Shown here piece by piece: positions 24,655-32,217 of a stretch of DNA of 32,771 nt. Position numbers and translations under genes: made by a program. The first letter of the stretch is position 1; each line of letters starts with the position of its first letter. Under the pieces are notes generated by a model that was given only the letters and a program-made list of their open reading frames with translations, made no database searches and had not been told where the DNA came from. Origin of the DNA: Comamonadaceae bacterium (GTDB taxonomy: Bacteria > Pseudomonadota > Gammaproteobacteria > Burkholderiales > Burkholderiaceae_C); contig VIKI01000026.1 of assembly GCA_008080595.1 (NCBI GenBank), forward strand, positions 1 to 32,771, written 5' to 3'.

Positions 24655-25140
24655 ATGATGGCGTTGTTGCAGCGGGTTAGCCAGGCGCAGGTGGTGGTGG
24701 CGGGAGACTGTGTGGGGCACATCGGTGCCGGTTTGCTGGTGCTGCTGTGCGCCGAGCGGGGTGACAGCAGCACTGAGAGTGACAAGCTGCTGGCCAAAAT
24801 CCTGAAGCTGCGCATCTTCAGCGATGCTGCGGGCAAGATGAACCACAGCCTGCAAGACATGGACGGCCTGGGCCAACCCACCAGTGTGGGTGGCTTGCTG
24901 GTGGTGAGTCAGTTCACGCTGGCGGCAGATGCCTCAAGTGGCAACCGCCCCAGCTACACCAGCGCCGCCTTGCCAGAGGAGGGGCGGCGGCTCTACGAGT
25001 ATTTTGTGGCCCAGGCCCGCAAGCTGCATCCGCTGGTGCAAACCGGTGAGTTTGGCGCCGACATGCAGGTGAGTCTGGTCAATGACGGGCCGGTCACCGT
25101 GCCACTGCGGGTGCTGTCCAAGGACTCTCCCCCGCGATAA
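24655..25140 (+). CDS. dtd: D-aminoacyl-tRNA deacylase (Dtd)
   Basis: This protein of about 161 residues has the DTD signature [12 protein letters not shown] and the C-terminal NDGPVTVPL motif (here VNDGPVTVP), which form the cross-subunit active site. The N-terminus [13 protein letters not shown] is standard. It removes D-amino acids and glycine mischarged on tRNA. GAAGG lies 7 bases before the ATG at 24655; the following ATG at 24658 is also possible. It precedes rodA by 8 bp and may be cotranscribed. Confidence 0.95.
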   Translation: MMALLQRVSQAQVVVAGDCVGHIGAGLLVLLCAERGDSSTESDKLLAKILKLRIFSDAAGKMNHSLQDMDGLGQPTSVGGLLVVSQFTLAADASSGNRPSYTSAALPEEGRRLYEYFVAQARKLHPLVQTGEFGADMQVSLVNDGPVTVPLRVLSKDSPPR

Positions 25141-25148
25141 TCCCACCC

Positions 25149-26303
25149 ATGTCCCTGGTCTTTGAACGTCCCTCCCTGCTGCGCCGCGTGTCCCCCTGGT
25201 TTTCCGGGTTTGATGGGCCACTGGCGTTTGCCGTGTTCATGTTGGTATGTGCCGGTTTGCTCACCATGTACTCGTCGGGTTTTGATCATGGCACCCGCTT
25301 TGAAGACCATGCCCGCAACATGCTGATTGCCGGTTTGATTCTGTTTGTGGTGGCCCAAATTCCGCCGCAGCGCTTGATGGTCTTGGCTGTGCCGCTCTAC
25401 ATTCTGGGTGTCTCCCTGCTGATTGCGGTGGCTGTGTTCGGGGTCACCAAAAAGGGTGCGCGGCGCTGGCTGAATGTGGGGGTGACGATTCAGCCCAGCG
25501 AAATTCTCAAAATCGCCATGCCCTTGATGCTGGCCTGGTGGTTTCAAAAACGCGAAGGCCAGTTGCGGCCCCTGGACTTTGGCGTGGCCTTGCTGCTGCT
25601 GGCTGTGCCGGTCGGCCTGATCATGAAGCAGCCTGATCTGGGCACCGCCTTGCTGGTGCTGGCGGCCGGTGTTTCGGTGATTTTCTTTGCCGGGCTGGGC
25701 TGGAAATGGGTCGCACCACCGCTGCTGCTGGGCTTGGTCGGTATCACCCTGCTGGTGGTGTTTGAGCCTGAGCTGTGTGCTGATGGGGTGCGCTGGCCGC
25801 TGTTGCACGACTACCAGCAGCAGCGCATCTGCACCCTGCTCGACCCCGGGCGTGACCCCTTGGGCAAGGGCTTTCACATCATCCAGGGCATGATTGCCAT
25901 TGGCTCGGGCGGCTTTTGGGGCAAGGGCTTCATGCAAGGCACACAAACCCACCTGGAATTTATTCCCGAGCGCACCACCGACTTCATTTTTGCCGCGTTT
26001 TCCGAAGAGTTTGGCCTGTTTGGCAACCTGCTGCTGATTCTGGCGTTTCTTTTCCTGGTGCTGCGCGCCCTGGTGATTGCGCTGGAGGCCCCCACCGTGT
26101 TCACCCGCTTGCTGGGCGGCGCCATGGCCATGATCTTCTTTTGCTACGCCTTTGTGAACATGGGCATGGTCAGCGGTATCTTGCCGGTGGTGGGGGTACC
26201 GCTGCCCTTCATCAGCTACGGTGGTACTGCCATGGTCACCCTGGGTTTGGGCTTGGGGGTGCTGATGTCAATTGCCAAATCCAAACGGCTGGTGCAATCA
26301 TGA
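25149..26303 (+). CDS. rodA: Rod-shape-determining SEDS glycosyltransferase RodA
   Basis: This is a 384-residue SEDS protein with about ten transmembrane helices. Diagnostic segments are KGARRWLNVGVTIQPSEILK, QPDLGTALLV, HDYQQQRICTLLDPGRDPLG, and IPERTTDFIFAAFSEEFG, with the likely catalytic Asp278; the end is GVPLPFISYGGTAMVTLGLG. RodA polymerises peptidoglycan glycans with PBP2 in the elongasome. The mre genes and PBP2, its usual partners, are not in this window but could be outside. The stop codon overlaps the next gene (ATGA). Confidence 0.96.
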   Translation: MSLVFERPSLLRRVSPWFSGFDGPLAFAVFMLVCAGLLTMYSSGFDHGTRFEDHARNMLIAGLILFVVAQIPPQRLMVLAVPLYILGVSLLIAVAVFGVTKKGARRWLNVGVTIQPSEILKIAMPLMLAWWFQKREGQLRPLDFGVALLLLAVPVGLIMKQPDLGTALLVLAAGVSVIFFAGLGWKWVAPPLLLGLVGITLLVVFEPELCADGVRWPLLHDYQQQRICTLLDPGRDPLGKGFHIIQGMIAIGSGGFWGKGFMQGTQTHLEFIPERTTDFIFAAFSEEFGLFGNLLLILAFLFLVLRALVIALEAPTVFTRLLGGAMAMIFFCYAFVNMGMVSGILPVVGVPLPFISYGGTAMVTLGLGLGVLMSIAKSKRLVQS

Positions 26304-27196
26304 GCCACACTCCCAACCCGGTGGCCCTCATCGGTGTTGGCAACATGGGTGGGGGCATGGCCAGGCGGCTGCTGGCCCAAGGCTGGCCGGTGCGGGTCTG
26401 TGACATTGACCCTGAGAAAACCCGTGTTTTGAAGACTTTGGGTGCTCTGGTGCTTGATACACCTGCGCAAGCAGCTATTGATTCTGTAGCTATTTTGGTG
26501 GTGGTTGTTGATGCCATCCAAACTGAAGCGGTGCTGTTTGGTGCGCACGGGCTGGCCGACACTCTGCAACCGGGGCAAACCGTGTTCCTGTGCCCGACCC
26601 TGGCCCCCGACGATGTGGCGCGGATGGGCGCACGCCTGCAAAGCCTGGGCGTGGCGGTGGTGGATGCCCCCATGTCGGGCGGCCCCGCGCGGGCCCAAGA
26701 GGGCAGCATGAGCCTGATGCTGGCGGGTGATGCGACCGTGCTGGCGCAGCATCACGCCTTGCTGGAAACCCTGGCCAGTCAGCGTTTTGTCATCAGTGAG
26801 CGTGTCGGTGATGCGGCGCGCACCAAGCTGGTCAACAACCTGGCCGCAGGCATCAACCTGGTGGCTGCGGCTGAAGTGCTGGCGCTGGCGCAGCACCTGG
26901 GCCTGGATTTGACCCGCACGCTGGAGGTGATCGAACATTCCAGCGGCCAAAGCTGGATCGGCTCCGACCGTATGCGCCGCGCCATTGCGGGTGACTACGC
27001 GCCCCGCGCCCACATGACGCTGCTGCAAAAAGACACCCGCCTGGCGTTGCAGGCTGAGCAGTCGGTTGGCTTTGCCGGGCCTTTGGGGGCTGCGGCACGG
27101 GATGTGTTTGCCGCCGCCAGCGCCCACGGTCTGGCCGATGAGGACGATGCCGCATTGTTCAAGTGGTTGAGTCGGCCGCCTGAGCGTTCAATCTGA
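26300..27196 (+). CDS. 3-hydroxyisobutyrate/threonate-type dehydrogenase
   Basis: This 298-residue member of the beta-hydroxyacid dehydrogenase family has the NAD(P) motif VALIGVGNMGGGMARRLL, the substrate motif VDAPMSGGPARAQEGSMSLMLAGD, and the catalytic Lys176 in TKLVNNLAAGINLVAAAEVLAL. The substrate is a small 3-hydroxyacid; threonate dehydrogenase (LtnD-like) is a fair guess. It overlaps the rodA stop by 4 bp and is followed by tldD. Residues about 46-64 are encoded by sequence that matches the small intergenic repeat in reverse (see repeat copy 3), an unusual in-frame insertion or convergence. Confidence 0.88.
   Translation: MSHTPNPVALIGVGNMGGGMARRLLAQGWPVRVCDIDPEKTRVLKTLGALVLDTPAQAAIDSVAILVVVVDAIQTEAVLFGAHGLADTLQPGQTVFLCPTLAPDDVARMGARLQSLGVAVVDAPMSGGPARAQEGSMSLMLAGDATVLAQHHALLETLASQRFVISERVGDAARTKLVNNLAAGINLVAAAEVLALAQHLGLDLTRTLEVIEHSSGQSWIGSDRMRRAIAGDYAPRAHMTLLQKDTRLALQAEQSVGFAGPLGAAARDVFAAASAHGLADEDDAALFKWLSRPPERSI
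26435..26490 (-). repeat. Small repeat, copy 3, inside the dehydrogenase gene
   Basis: On the minus strand this 56-bp stretch holds the exact 15-base core ATAGCTGCTTGCGCA (26478-26464) of intergenic copy 2, a GCTA block 12 bases before it (start 26490), and conserved AAGC and AGAG blocks further on at the same spacing. It is entirely inside an open frame and adds no stop. Confidence 0.6.
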
Positions 27197-27218
27197 GCCC
27201 AAGCCCTAGAATCGCGCG

Positions 27219-28679
27219 ATGATTTCACGCGAACCCACTCTTGAACGTCTTGGCATTGCCAAATCCCTCTTGCTTACCCCGTTTGGGCTGGATGAGTCCC
27301 ACCTCAGACGCGCCCTGGCCGAAATCAAGGCCCATCAGGTGGACGAAGCTGACCTGTACTTTCAGACCACCCGCAGCGAGGGCTGGAGCCTGGAGGAGGG
27401 CATTGTCAAAACCGGCTCGTTCTCCATCGACCAGGGTGTCGGTGTACGCGCCGTCAGCGGCGAAAAAACCGCCTTTGCCTATTCCGACGACATTTCCGCC
27501 GCCTCCTTGCTCGATGCCGCCCGAACTGTGCGATCCATTGGGGCTGTAGCCCAGTCAGGACGTGCGCGAGTAGCACCTAAAAAGATAGCATCTTCACGTT
27601 CTCTGTACCACGGTCTGGACCCGATTGCCAGCCTGGACAGCACCGCCAAAGTCAAGCTGCTGGAAAAAGTAGAGCAGCTGGCCCGGGCCAAAGACCCGCG
27701 CGTGGCCCAAGTCATGGCCGGGCTGGCCGCCGAGCATGATGTGGTGCTGGTGGCCCGCGCCGATGGCACCTTGGCAGCCGATGTGCGTCCATTGGTGCGC
27801 CTTTCGGTGACGGTGTTCGTCGAACAAAAAGGTCGCCGTGAAATGGGCTCGGCCGGTGGTGGCGGGCGTTTTGGTTTCGCCTACTTTGACGACGCGCTGA
27901 TTGGCGAGTATGTCGATGAAGCGGTGTCCTCGGCACTCACCAACCTGGAGGCCCGCCCGGCCCCGGCCGGTGAAATGACGGTGGTGCTGGGTTCGGGCTG
28001 GCCCGGTATCTTGTTGCACGAAGCGATTGGCCACGGGCTGGAGGGCGACTTCAACCGCAAAGGTTCCAGCGCCTTCAGTGGCCGCATCGGCCAGCGCGTG
28101 GCCGCCAAAGGGGTCACGGTGCTGGACGACGGCACGATTGCCGACCGGCGTGGCTCCCTCAACGTGGACGACGAAGGCAACGCCAGCCAGCGCAATGTGT
28201 TGATTGAAGACGGCATTCTGAAGGGCTACATCCAGGACAGCATGAACGCCCGCCTGATGGGTGTCCAACCTACCGGCAATGGCCGGCGTGAGAGCTACGC
28301 CAACGTGCCGATTCCGCGCATGACCAACACCTACATGCTCGGTGGCGACAAGGCTCCTGAAGAAATCGTCGCCAGCATCAAAAAAGGCCTGTACGCCACC
28401 AACTTCGGCGGCGGCCAGGTGGATATCACCAGCGGCAAATTTGTGTTCTCGGCCAGCGTCGCCTACTGGGTGGAAAACGGCAAGATTCAATACCCGGTCA
28501 AAGGGGCCACACTGGTCGGCAGCGGCCCGGAATGCCTCAAGCGTGTCAGCATGATTGGCAACGACATGAAGCTCGACAGCGGGGTCGGCACCTGCGGCAA
28601 AGAAGGCCAGAGTGTGCCGGTCGGTGTCGGTCAGCCGACGCTGCGGCTCGATGGGCTGACGGTGGGCGGCACGGCCTGA
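27219..28679 (+). CDS. tldD: Metalloprotease TldD
   Basis: This 486-residue protein is full length. The zinc motif HEAIGH (His267-Glu268...His272) is followed by GLEGDFNRKGSSAFSGRIG, the family block GYIQDSMNARLMG, and the C-terminal Cys motif GTCGKEGQSVPVGVGQP. TldD works with TldE/PmbA as a protease that trims peptides such as microcin or CcdA. Its partner gene is not here. It begins 22 bp after the dehydrogenase. A short stretch (residues about 106-124, IGAVAQSGRARVAPKKIAS) differs from TldD norm and coincides with a degenerate repeat copy. Confidence 0.95.
   Translation: MISREPTLERLGIAKSLLLTPFGLDESHLRRALAEIKAHQVDEADLYFQTTRSEGWSLEEGIVKTGSFSIDQGVGVRAVSGEKTAFAYSDDISAASLLDAARTVRSIGAVAQSGRARVAPKKIASSRSLYHGLDPIASLDSTAKVKLLEKVEQLARAKDPRVAQVMAGLAAEHDVVLVARADGTLAADVRPLVRLSVTVFVEQKGRREMGSAGGGGRFGFAYFDDALIGEYVDEAVSSALTNLEARPAPAGEMTVVLGSGWPGILLHEAIGHGLEGDFNRKGSSAFSGRIGQRVAAKGVTVLDDGTIADRRGSLNVDDEGNASQRNVLIEDGILKGYIQDSMNARLMGVQPTGNGRRESYANVPIPRMTNTYMLGGDKAPEEIVASIKKGLYATNFGGGQVDITSGKFVFSASVAYWVENGKIQYPVKGATLVGSGPECLKRVSMIGNDMKLDSGVGTCGKEGQSVPVGVGQPTLRLDGLTVGGTA
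27534..27589 (-). repeat. Possible degenerate small repeat, copy 4, inside tldD
   Basis: In the reverse orientation GCGC-x-AG-x-AGC followed by ATAGCAT (27564-27590 on the plus strand) aligns without gaps to the core of the small repeat. The outer half is weak. It sits in the variable segment of TldD and is locally AT-richer. Confidence 0.35.
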
Positions 28680-29021
28680 TGGATTGACACGGCATTTTCT
28701 ACATTCAGTGCTTGGCTTAAGTCACTGAATTTAATTTCTTCGGAGGCTGTCTCCTGAACGAACAGGTTGGGGTCACCGTGTTCGTGCGGGCCGAAGTCGG
28801 TGTCGATCCTTGGGAAAGCTGCGACAACTCAAAGCTGTCAGGATGTCAAAAACGCAAGCCTTACTTGAGCTCAGGCAGTTAATTTCCTATCCGTATCCGT
28901 TCCGTCTAGGCCACAGCACCCGCCCCCCCCCAATCCCTCAGTTACAAGCCTTTACAAAGTCAGACAGAAAGACACACGACATAAGCCGACACTGATGTCT
29001 ACTTTTTCAGAAAGGTTAACC
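28680..29021. other. Intergenic region between tldD and fccA
   Basis: These 342 bp begin with a terminator-like hairpin and hold no gene I can support. An open frame from about 28726 to 28882 encodes a short four-Cys peptide with no start codon and no recognisable relatives. The promoter of fccA must lie in the final 100 bp; a run of C at 28923-28931 is notable. Confidence 0.45.
28703..28740 (+). terminator. Terminator-like hairpin after tldD
   Basis: ATTCAGTG (28703-28710) and CACTGAAT (28723-28730) form an 8-bp perfect stem, followed by TTAATTTCTT. It lies 23 bp after the tldD stop, so it probably ends the dtd-rodA-dehydrogenase-tldD transcript. The stem has modest GC. Confidence 0.6.
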
Positions 29022-29330
29022 ATGAGACATCTTCTTCGTTCGGCAGTCGGTGCAGCCGTCTGCATGTTTGGCTTGAGTTTGGGGGCCCAAGCCCAGACCG
29101 CCCCGCCAGCGGGGCGATTGCTGGCATCCAACTGCTTCCAGTGCCACGGCACAAACGGCAAAGGCCCAGGGTTTGACAAACTGGCTGGCAAATCTTCCAA
29201 CGAAATCTACAAAGAACTCAAGGAGTTCCAAGCCGGCAAAGAAGGCAACGGCATCATGGCCAAACACGCCATGGGCTTTACCGATGCCCAGTTGCTGTCA
29301 CTTTCAAGCTGGCTGTCAACCCAGCGCTAA
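29022..29330 (+). CDS. fccA: Flavocytochrome c sulfide dehydrogenase, cytochrome subunit
   Basis: This 102-residue precursor has a Sec signal (HLLRSAVGAAVCMFGLSLGAQAQ) and one heme-c site CFQCH (Cys38, Cys41, His42), with the axial Met probably in the HGIMAKHAMGF-like segment. It is a monoheme cytochrome of the FCSD type, carrying electrons from the flavoprotein to the respiratory or photosynthetic chain in the periplasm. The ATG at 29022 is chosen because AAAGG lies a few bases upstream; a start at 28995 adds residues before the signal. The flavoprotein gene follows after 24 bp. Confidence 0.88.
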   Translation: MRHLLRSAVGAAVCMFGLSLGAQAQTAPPAGRLLASNCFQCHGTNGKGPGFDKLAGKSSNEIYKELKEFQAGKEGNGIMAKHAMGFTDAQLLSLSSWLSTQR

Positions 29331-29354
29331 CCCCCAAACATCAGGAGCTTTATC

Positions 29355-30656
29355 ATGGATAGACGATACTTTTTGTCGACGGGCGGCGTTTTGTTGGCTG
29401 CGACTTCACCACTGACTTGGGCAGATGATAAAAAAAAGAAAGAGCGTGATCCCCGCACTACGCCAGCACCGACACCTACCCCCACGCCTGGCACGGTCAA
29501 ATCCCGCGTTATCGTGATTGGGGGTGGCATGGCAGGTGTCACCGTGGCCAAATACCTGCGCCTGTGGGGCAATAGCATTGCGGTCACACTGATTGAACGC
29601 GAATCCAGCTACGTCTCCAACATCATGAGTTCGCTGGTTCTTTCAGGCCAGCGCACCCTGTCCAGCCTGACCTACAACTACAGCAATTTGACATCGGCTT
29701 ATGGTGTGACGGTGATCAAGAGCGATGTCAAAGAAATTGACACGGTGGGCTTGAAAGTCAAACTTGCTGACGGCACCATCCTGGCGGCTGACCGAATTGT
29801 CATGGCCCCCGGTATTGATTTTGACGAAATGCCTGGCCTGGGTGCTTCTGATCGCATGCCACACGCATGGAAAGCGGGAGCACAAACCACCTTGCTCGCC
29901 AACCAGTTGAAGGCCATGGCGGATGGCAGCACTTTTGCACTGACCATTCCCAAAGCCCCGTACCGCTGCCCCCCTGGCCCCTACGAGCGAGCTTGCCTGG
30001 TCGCTGACTGGCTGAAGAAGAACAAGCCCAAGTCCAAGGTGATTGTGCTGGATGCCAATGCGGCCATTCTGGCCGAAAAAACGCTTTTTGAAGCCGCCTT
30101 CAAAATGCACAACATCGACTACATCCCCAACGCCGAAGTTCAAAGTGTGGATCCGGCCACCATGAGCCTGGCCACCACCCTGGGGCCCCAAAACGGTCTG
30201 GGTGTCATTAACCTGATTCCACGCCAGAAGGCCGGTAATTTGATCGCCGCAGCAGGACTGAACAACTCGCTGGATGGACGCTTTGCCACCGTCAACCACC
30301 TGACTTACGAGAGCACCAAGACCCCCAGAATTCACATCATTGGGGATGCCAGCGACACCACCCAGCCCAAGGCGGGCCACATTGCCAACCAGGAAGCCAA
30401 GGTCTGCGCGGATGCCATTGTTCGGTCACTGGCTGGCCTGCAACCTGACCCGGCCCCGGTCACCAACTCGGCTTGTTACTCCACCATCACCATGACACAG
30501 GCATCCTGGTTAACTGCGGTTTACCAATACGACACAGCAAGCGCCAAAATGAAAGTGGCTGGTGCCGGGGTCGTCGCCGCAGACACGTGGAATGCGGAGA
30601 ACTTCAAAGACATGAACACCTGGTTCAATGCCTTGATGGCTGACAGCTTCGCCTGA
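29355..30656 (+). CDS. fccB: Flavocytochrome c sulfide dehydrogenase, flavoprotein subunit
   Basis: This 433-residue protein has a twin-arginine-type signal (DRRYFLSTGGVLLAATS). A Lys- and Pro/Thr-rich linker (TPAPTPTPTPG) comes next, then the FAD fold RVIVIGGGMAGVTVAKYL. The redox cysteines are Cys205 (APYRCPPGPYERACL) and Cys351 (QEAKVCADAIV), matching the active disulfide of FCSD. The C-terminal FCSD flavin-binding domain is complete. It oxidises sulfide to sulfur/polysulfide and passes electrons to FccA. It has the operon order fccA-fccB and ends with a strong terminator. Sulfide oxidation, for energy or detoxification, is implied. Confidence 0.93.
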   Translation: MDRRYFLSTGGVLLAATSPLTWADDKKKKERDPRTTPAPTPTPTPGTVKSRVIVIGGGMAGVTVAKYLRLWGNSIAVTLIERESSYVSNIMSSLVLSGQRTLSSLTYNYSNLTSAYGVTVIKSDVKEIDTVGLKVKLADGTILAADRIVMAPGIDFDEMPGLGASDRMPHAWKAGAQTTLLANQLKAMADGSTFALTIPKAPYRCPPGPYERACLVADWLKKNKPKSKVIVLDANAAILAEKTLFEAAFKMHNIDYIPNAEVQSVDPATMSLATTLGPQNGLGVINLIPRQKAGNLIAAAGLNNSLDGRFATVNHLTYESTKTPRIHIIGDASDTTQPKAGHIANQEAKVCADAIVRSLAGLQPDPAPVTNSACYSTITMTQASWLTAVYQYDTASAKMKVAGAGVVAADTWNAENFKDMNTWFNALMADSFA

Positions 30657-30707
30657 GGCCCCAAGCCTCCCCGGCGGGCTCCAGAAATCAGCCGCATAAA
30701 GCGGCCA

Positions 30708-30739
30708 AAGGGATCGCTGATGCGATCCCTTGCTTTTTG
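30708..30739 (+). terminator. Intrinsic terminator after fccB
   Basis: AAGGGATCGC (30708-30717) and GCGATCCCTT (30722-30731) form a 10-bp perfect stem with a 4-base loop, followed by GCTTTTTG. It is 52 bp after the fccB stop and is the clearest terminator in the window. Confidence 0.85.
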
Positions 30740-30799
30740 CACTACCTACGAGCCTGGCTAACATTTTTGTCATGCATGAAGATGCCGATCCGTCATGCG

Positions 30800-30827
30800 G
30801 GTTGGGAATACTCCCGCCATCCCAACC
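30800..30827 (+). promoter_or_regulatory. Perfect stem-loop in 5' leader of DUF1566 gene
   Basis: GGTTGGGA (30800-30807) and TCCCAACC (30820-30827) form an 8-bp stem with a 12-base loop, ending 6 bases before the AGGAG ribosome binding site of the gene at 30846. It may affect translation or stability of the mRNA. Confidence 0.45.
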
Positions 30828-30845
30828 ACCCTCAGGAGAGTCACC

Positions 30846-32081
30846 ATGCAGACCCACTTCATCATGGGCGTTTGTGCTGCCCTGGCTTGGGTCGCCCAGG
30901 CCAGCGCAAATCCTCAGTTGCCTTATCAGGTAGCCACCACTGGACAAACGGCGTGTTACGACCAGATCCGGGAAACGGTGTGCCCGCAAAAAGGCGATGC
31001 CTATTTTGGCCAAGATGCGCAGTTTGCCACCCAGCAACCGAACTATGTGCTGTCCCCTGATGGCCTGAGCGTGCAGGACAAGGCCACGGGGCTGACCTGG
31101 CAGCGCAGCCCCGATACGAATGGTGATGCCCGCATCGATCAGCACGACAAACTGACCTGGGCGCAGATTCAACGCCGTCCCGCCGAGCTCAATGCCATGC
31201 GCTACGGCGGCTATTCGGATTGGCGTTTGCCCACCATCAAGGAGCTGTATTCGCTGATGGATTTCAGTGGCCGAGGCCCCGGCCCGGGCGAACTCACGGC
31301 CAGCCACAAACCGTTCATCGATACCCGTTACTTCCTGTTTGCCTATGGCGATGTCAGCCGGGGGGAGCGGCTGATCGACGCGCAGTACGCATCCAGCACG
31401 CTCTATGCCACAAAAAATCGCCCGGACATGGGCAAACTGTTTGGGGTCAACTTTGCAGATGGACGCATCAAGGGCTACGACCTGATCATGCCGGGCCGAG
31501 CTGAGAAAACATTTTTCCTCCAATGTGTGCGCGGCAATCCGGCGTATGGCCGCAATACTTTTATAGACAACGGCAATGCCACCGTAACCGATCGCAGCAG
31601 CGCCTTGATGTGGGCGCAATCCGACAGCGCAACCGGCATGGACTGGCCCGCGGCACTGCGTTGGGTGCAAACCAAAAACCGTGAAAACTACCTGGGGTAC
31701 AACGATTGGCGGCTGCCCAATGCCAAAGAACTTCAAAGCCTCGTGGACTACACCCGCTCACCGGAGGCCACCGGTTCTGCCGCCATTGACGCGCTCTTTC
31801 GCACCACCCCCATCACCAATGAAGCCGGTCAAGCCGACTACCCGGCCTACTGGAGCAGCACCACACACAGCAATGCCAACATGGACAATGCAGCGGTCTA
31901 CATCGCTTTCGGTCGGGCCATGGGCTTCATGCGTGGCGCTTGGCGCGACGTACACGGTGCAGGTTCCCAGCGCAGTGACCCGAAAGTGGGCAATCCCGCA
32001 CAGTTTCCCCAAGGCAGAGGCCCGCAGGGGGATGCCATTCGTATCCTGAATTTTGTCCGCCTGGTGCGCACGGAGGTATGA
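30846..32081 (+). CDS. Secreted protein with two DUF1566 (Lcl C-terminal) domains
   Basis: This 411-residue protein has a Sec signal (HFIMGVCAALAWVAQASA). Two DUF1566 repeats follow: the first with ATGLTWQRS and YGGYSDWRLPTIKELYSLMD, the second with SALMWAQS and YLGYNDWRLPNAKELQSLVDY. Between ATGLTWQRS and LTWAQIQ in the first repeat is DTNGDARIDQHD, a calcium-loop (EF-hand/dockerin-like) sequence. DUF1566/Lcl domains occur in surface proteins, including Legionella Lcl adhesin; here an adhesion or envelope role is only inferred. AGGAGAG lies before the ATG at 30846. The gene stands alone after the fccB terminator. Confidence 0.87.
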   Translation: MQTHFIMGVCAALAWVAQASANPQLPYQVATTGQTACYDQIRETVCPQKGDAYFGQDAQFATQQPNYVLSPDGLSVQDKATGLTWQRSPDTNGDARIDQHDKLTWAQIQRRPAELNAMRYGGYSDWRLPTIKELYSLMDFSGRGPGPGELTASHKPFIDTRYFLFAYGDVSRGERLIDAQYASSTLYATKNRPDMGKLFGVNFADGRIKGYDLIMPGRAEKTFFLQCVRGNPAYGRNTFIDNGNATVTDRSSALMWAQSDSATGMDWPAALRWVQTKNRENYLGYNDWRLPNAKELQSLVDYTRSPEATGSAAIDALFRTTPITNEAGQADYPAYWSSTTHSNANMDNAAVYIAFGRAMGFMRGAWRDVHGAGSQRSDPKVGNPAQFPQGRGPQGDAIRILNFVRLVRTEV

Positions 32082-32217
32082 GCTCAGTGCATTGGATAGC
32101 AGTCAAGTGCATGCATTGTTGTAGTTCGGCCAGTTGATTGGCAACACCGACATGTACGGCGGTAACGCTGCTCAGCAAATCAATGACCGAAAGTTCCGGT
32201 TCATAAATTGGCCCTGT

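Noticed and set aside
24993-25952. Long antisense frame across dtd and rodA
   Set aside because: It is rich in Gln and His, without recognisable domain; both sense genes are certain.
28726-28882. Short four-Cys open frame between tldD and fccA as a small gene
   Set aside because: No start codon, no ribosome binding site and no recognisable sequence; it starts inside a terminator hairpin.
30510-31736. Antisense frame of about 400 codons across fccB and the DUF1566 gene
   Set aside because: It would cross the fccB terminator and both well-supported genes; the composition is shadow-like.
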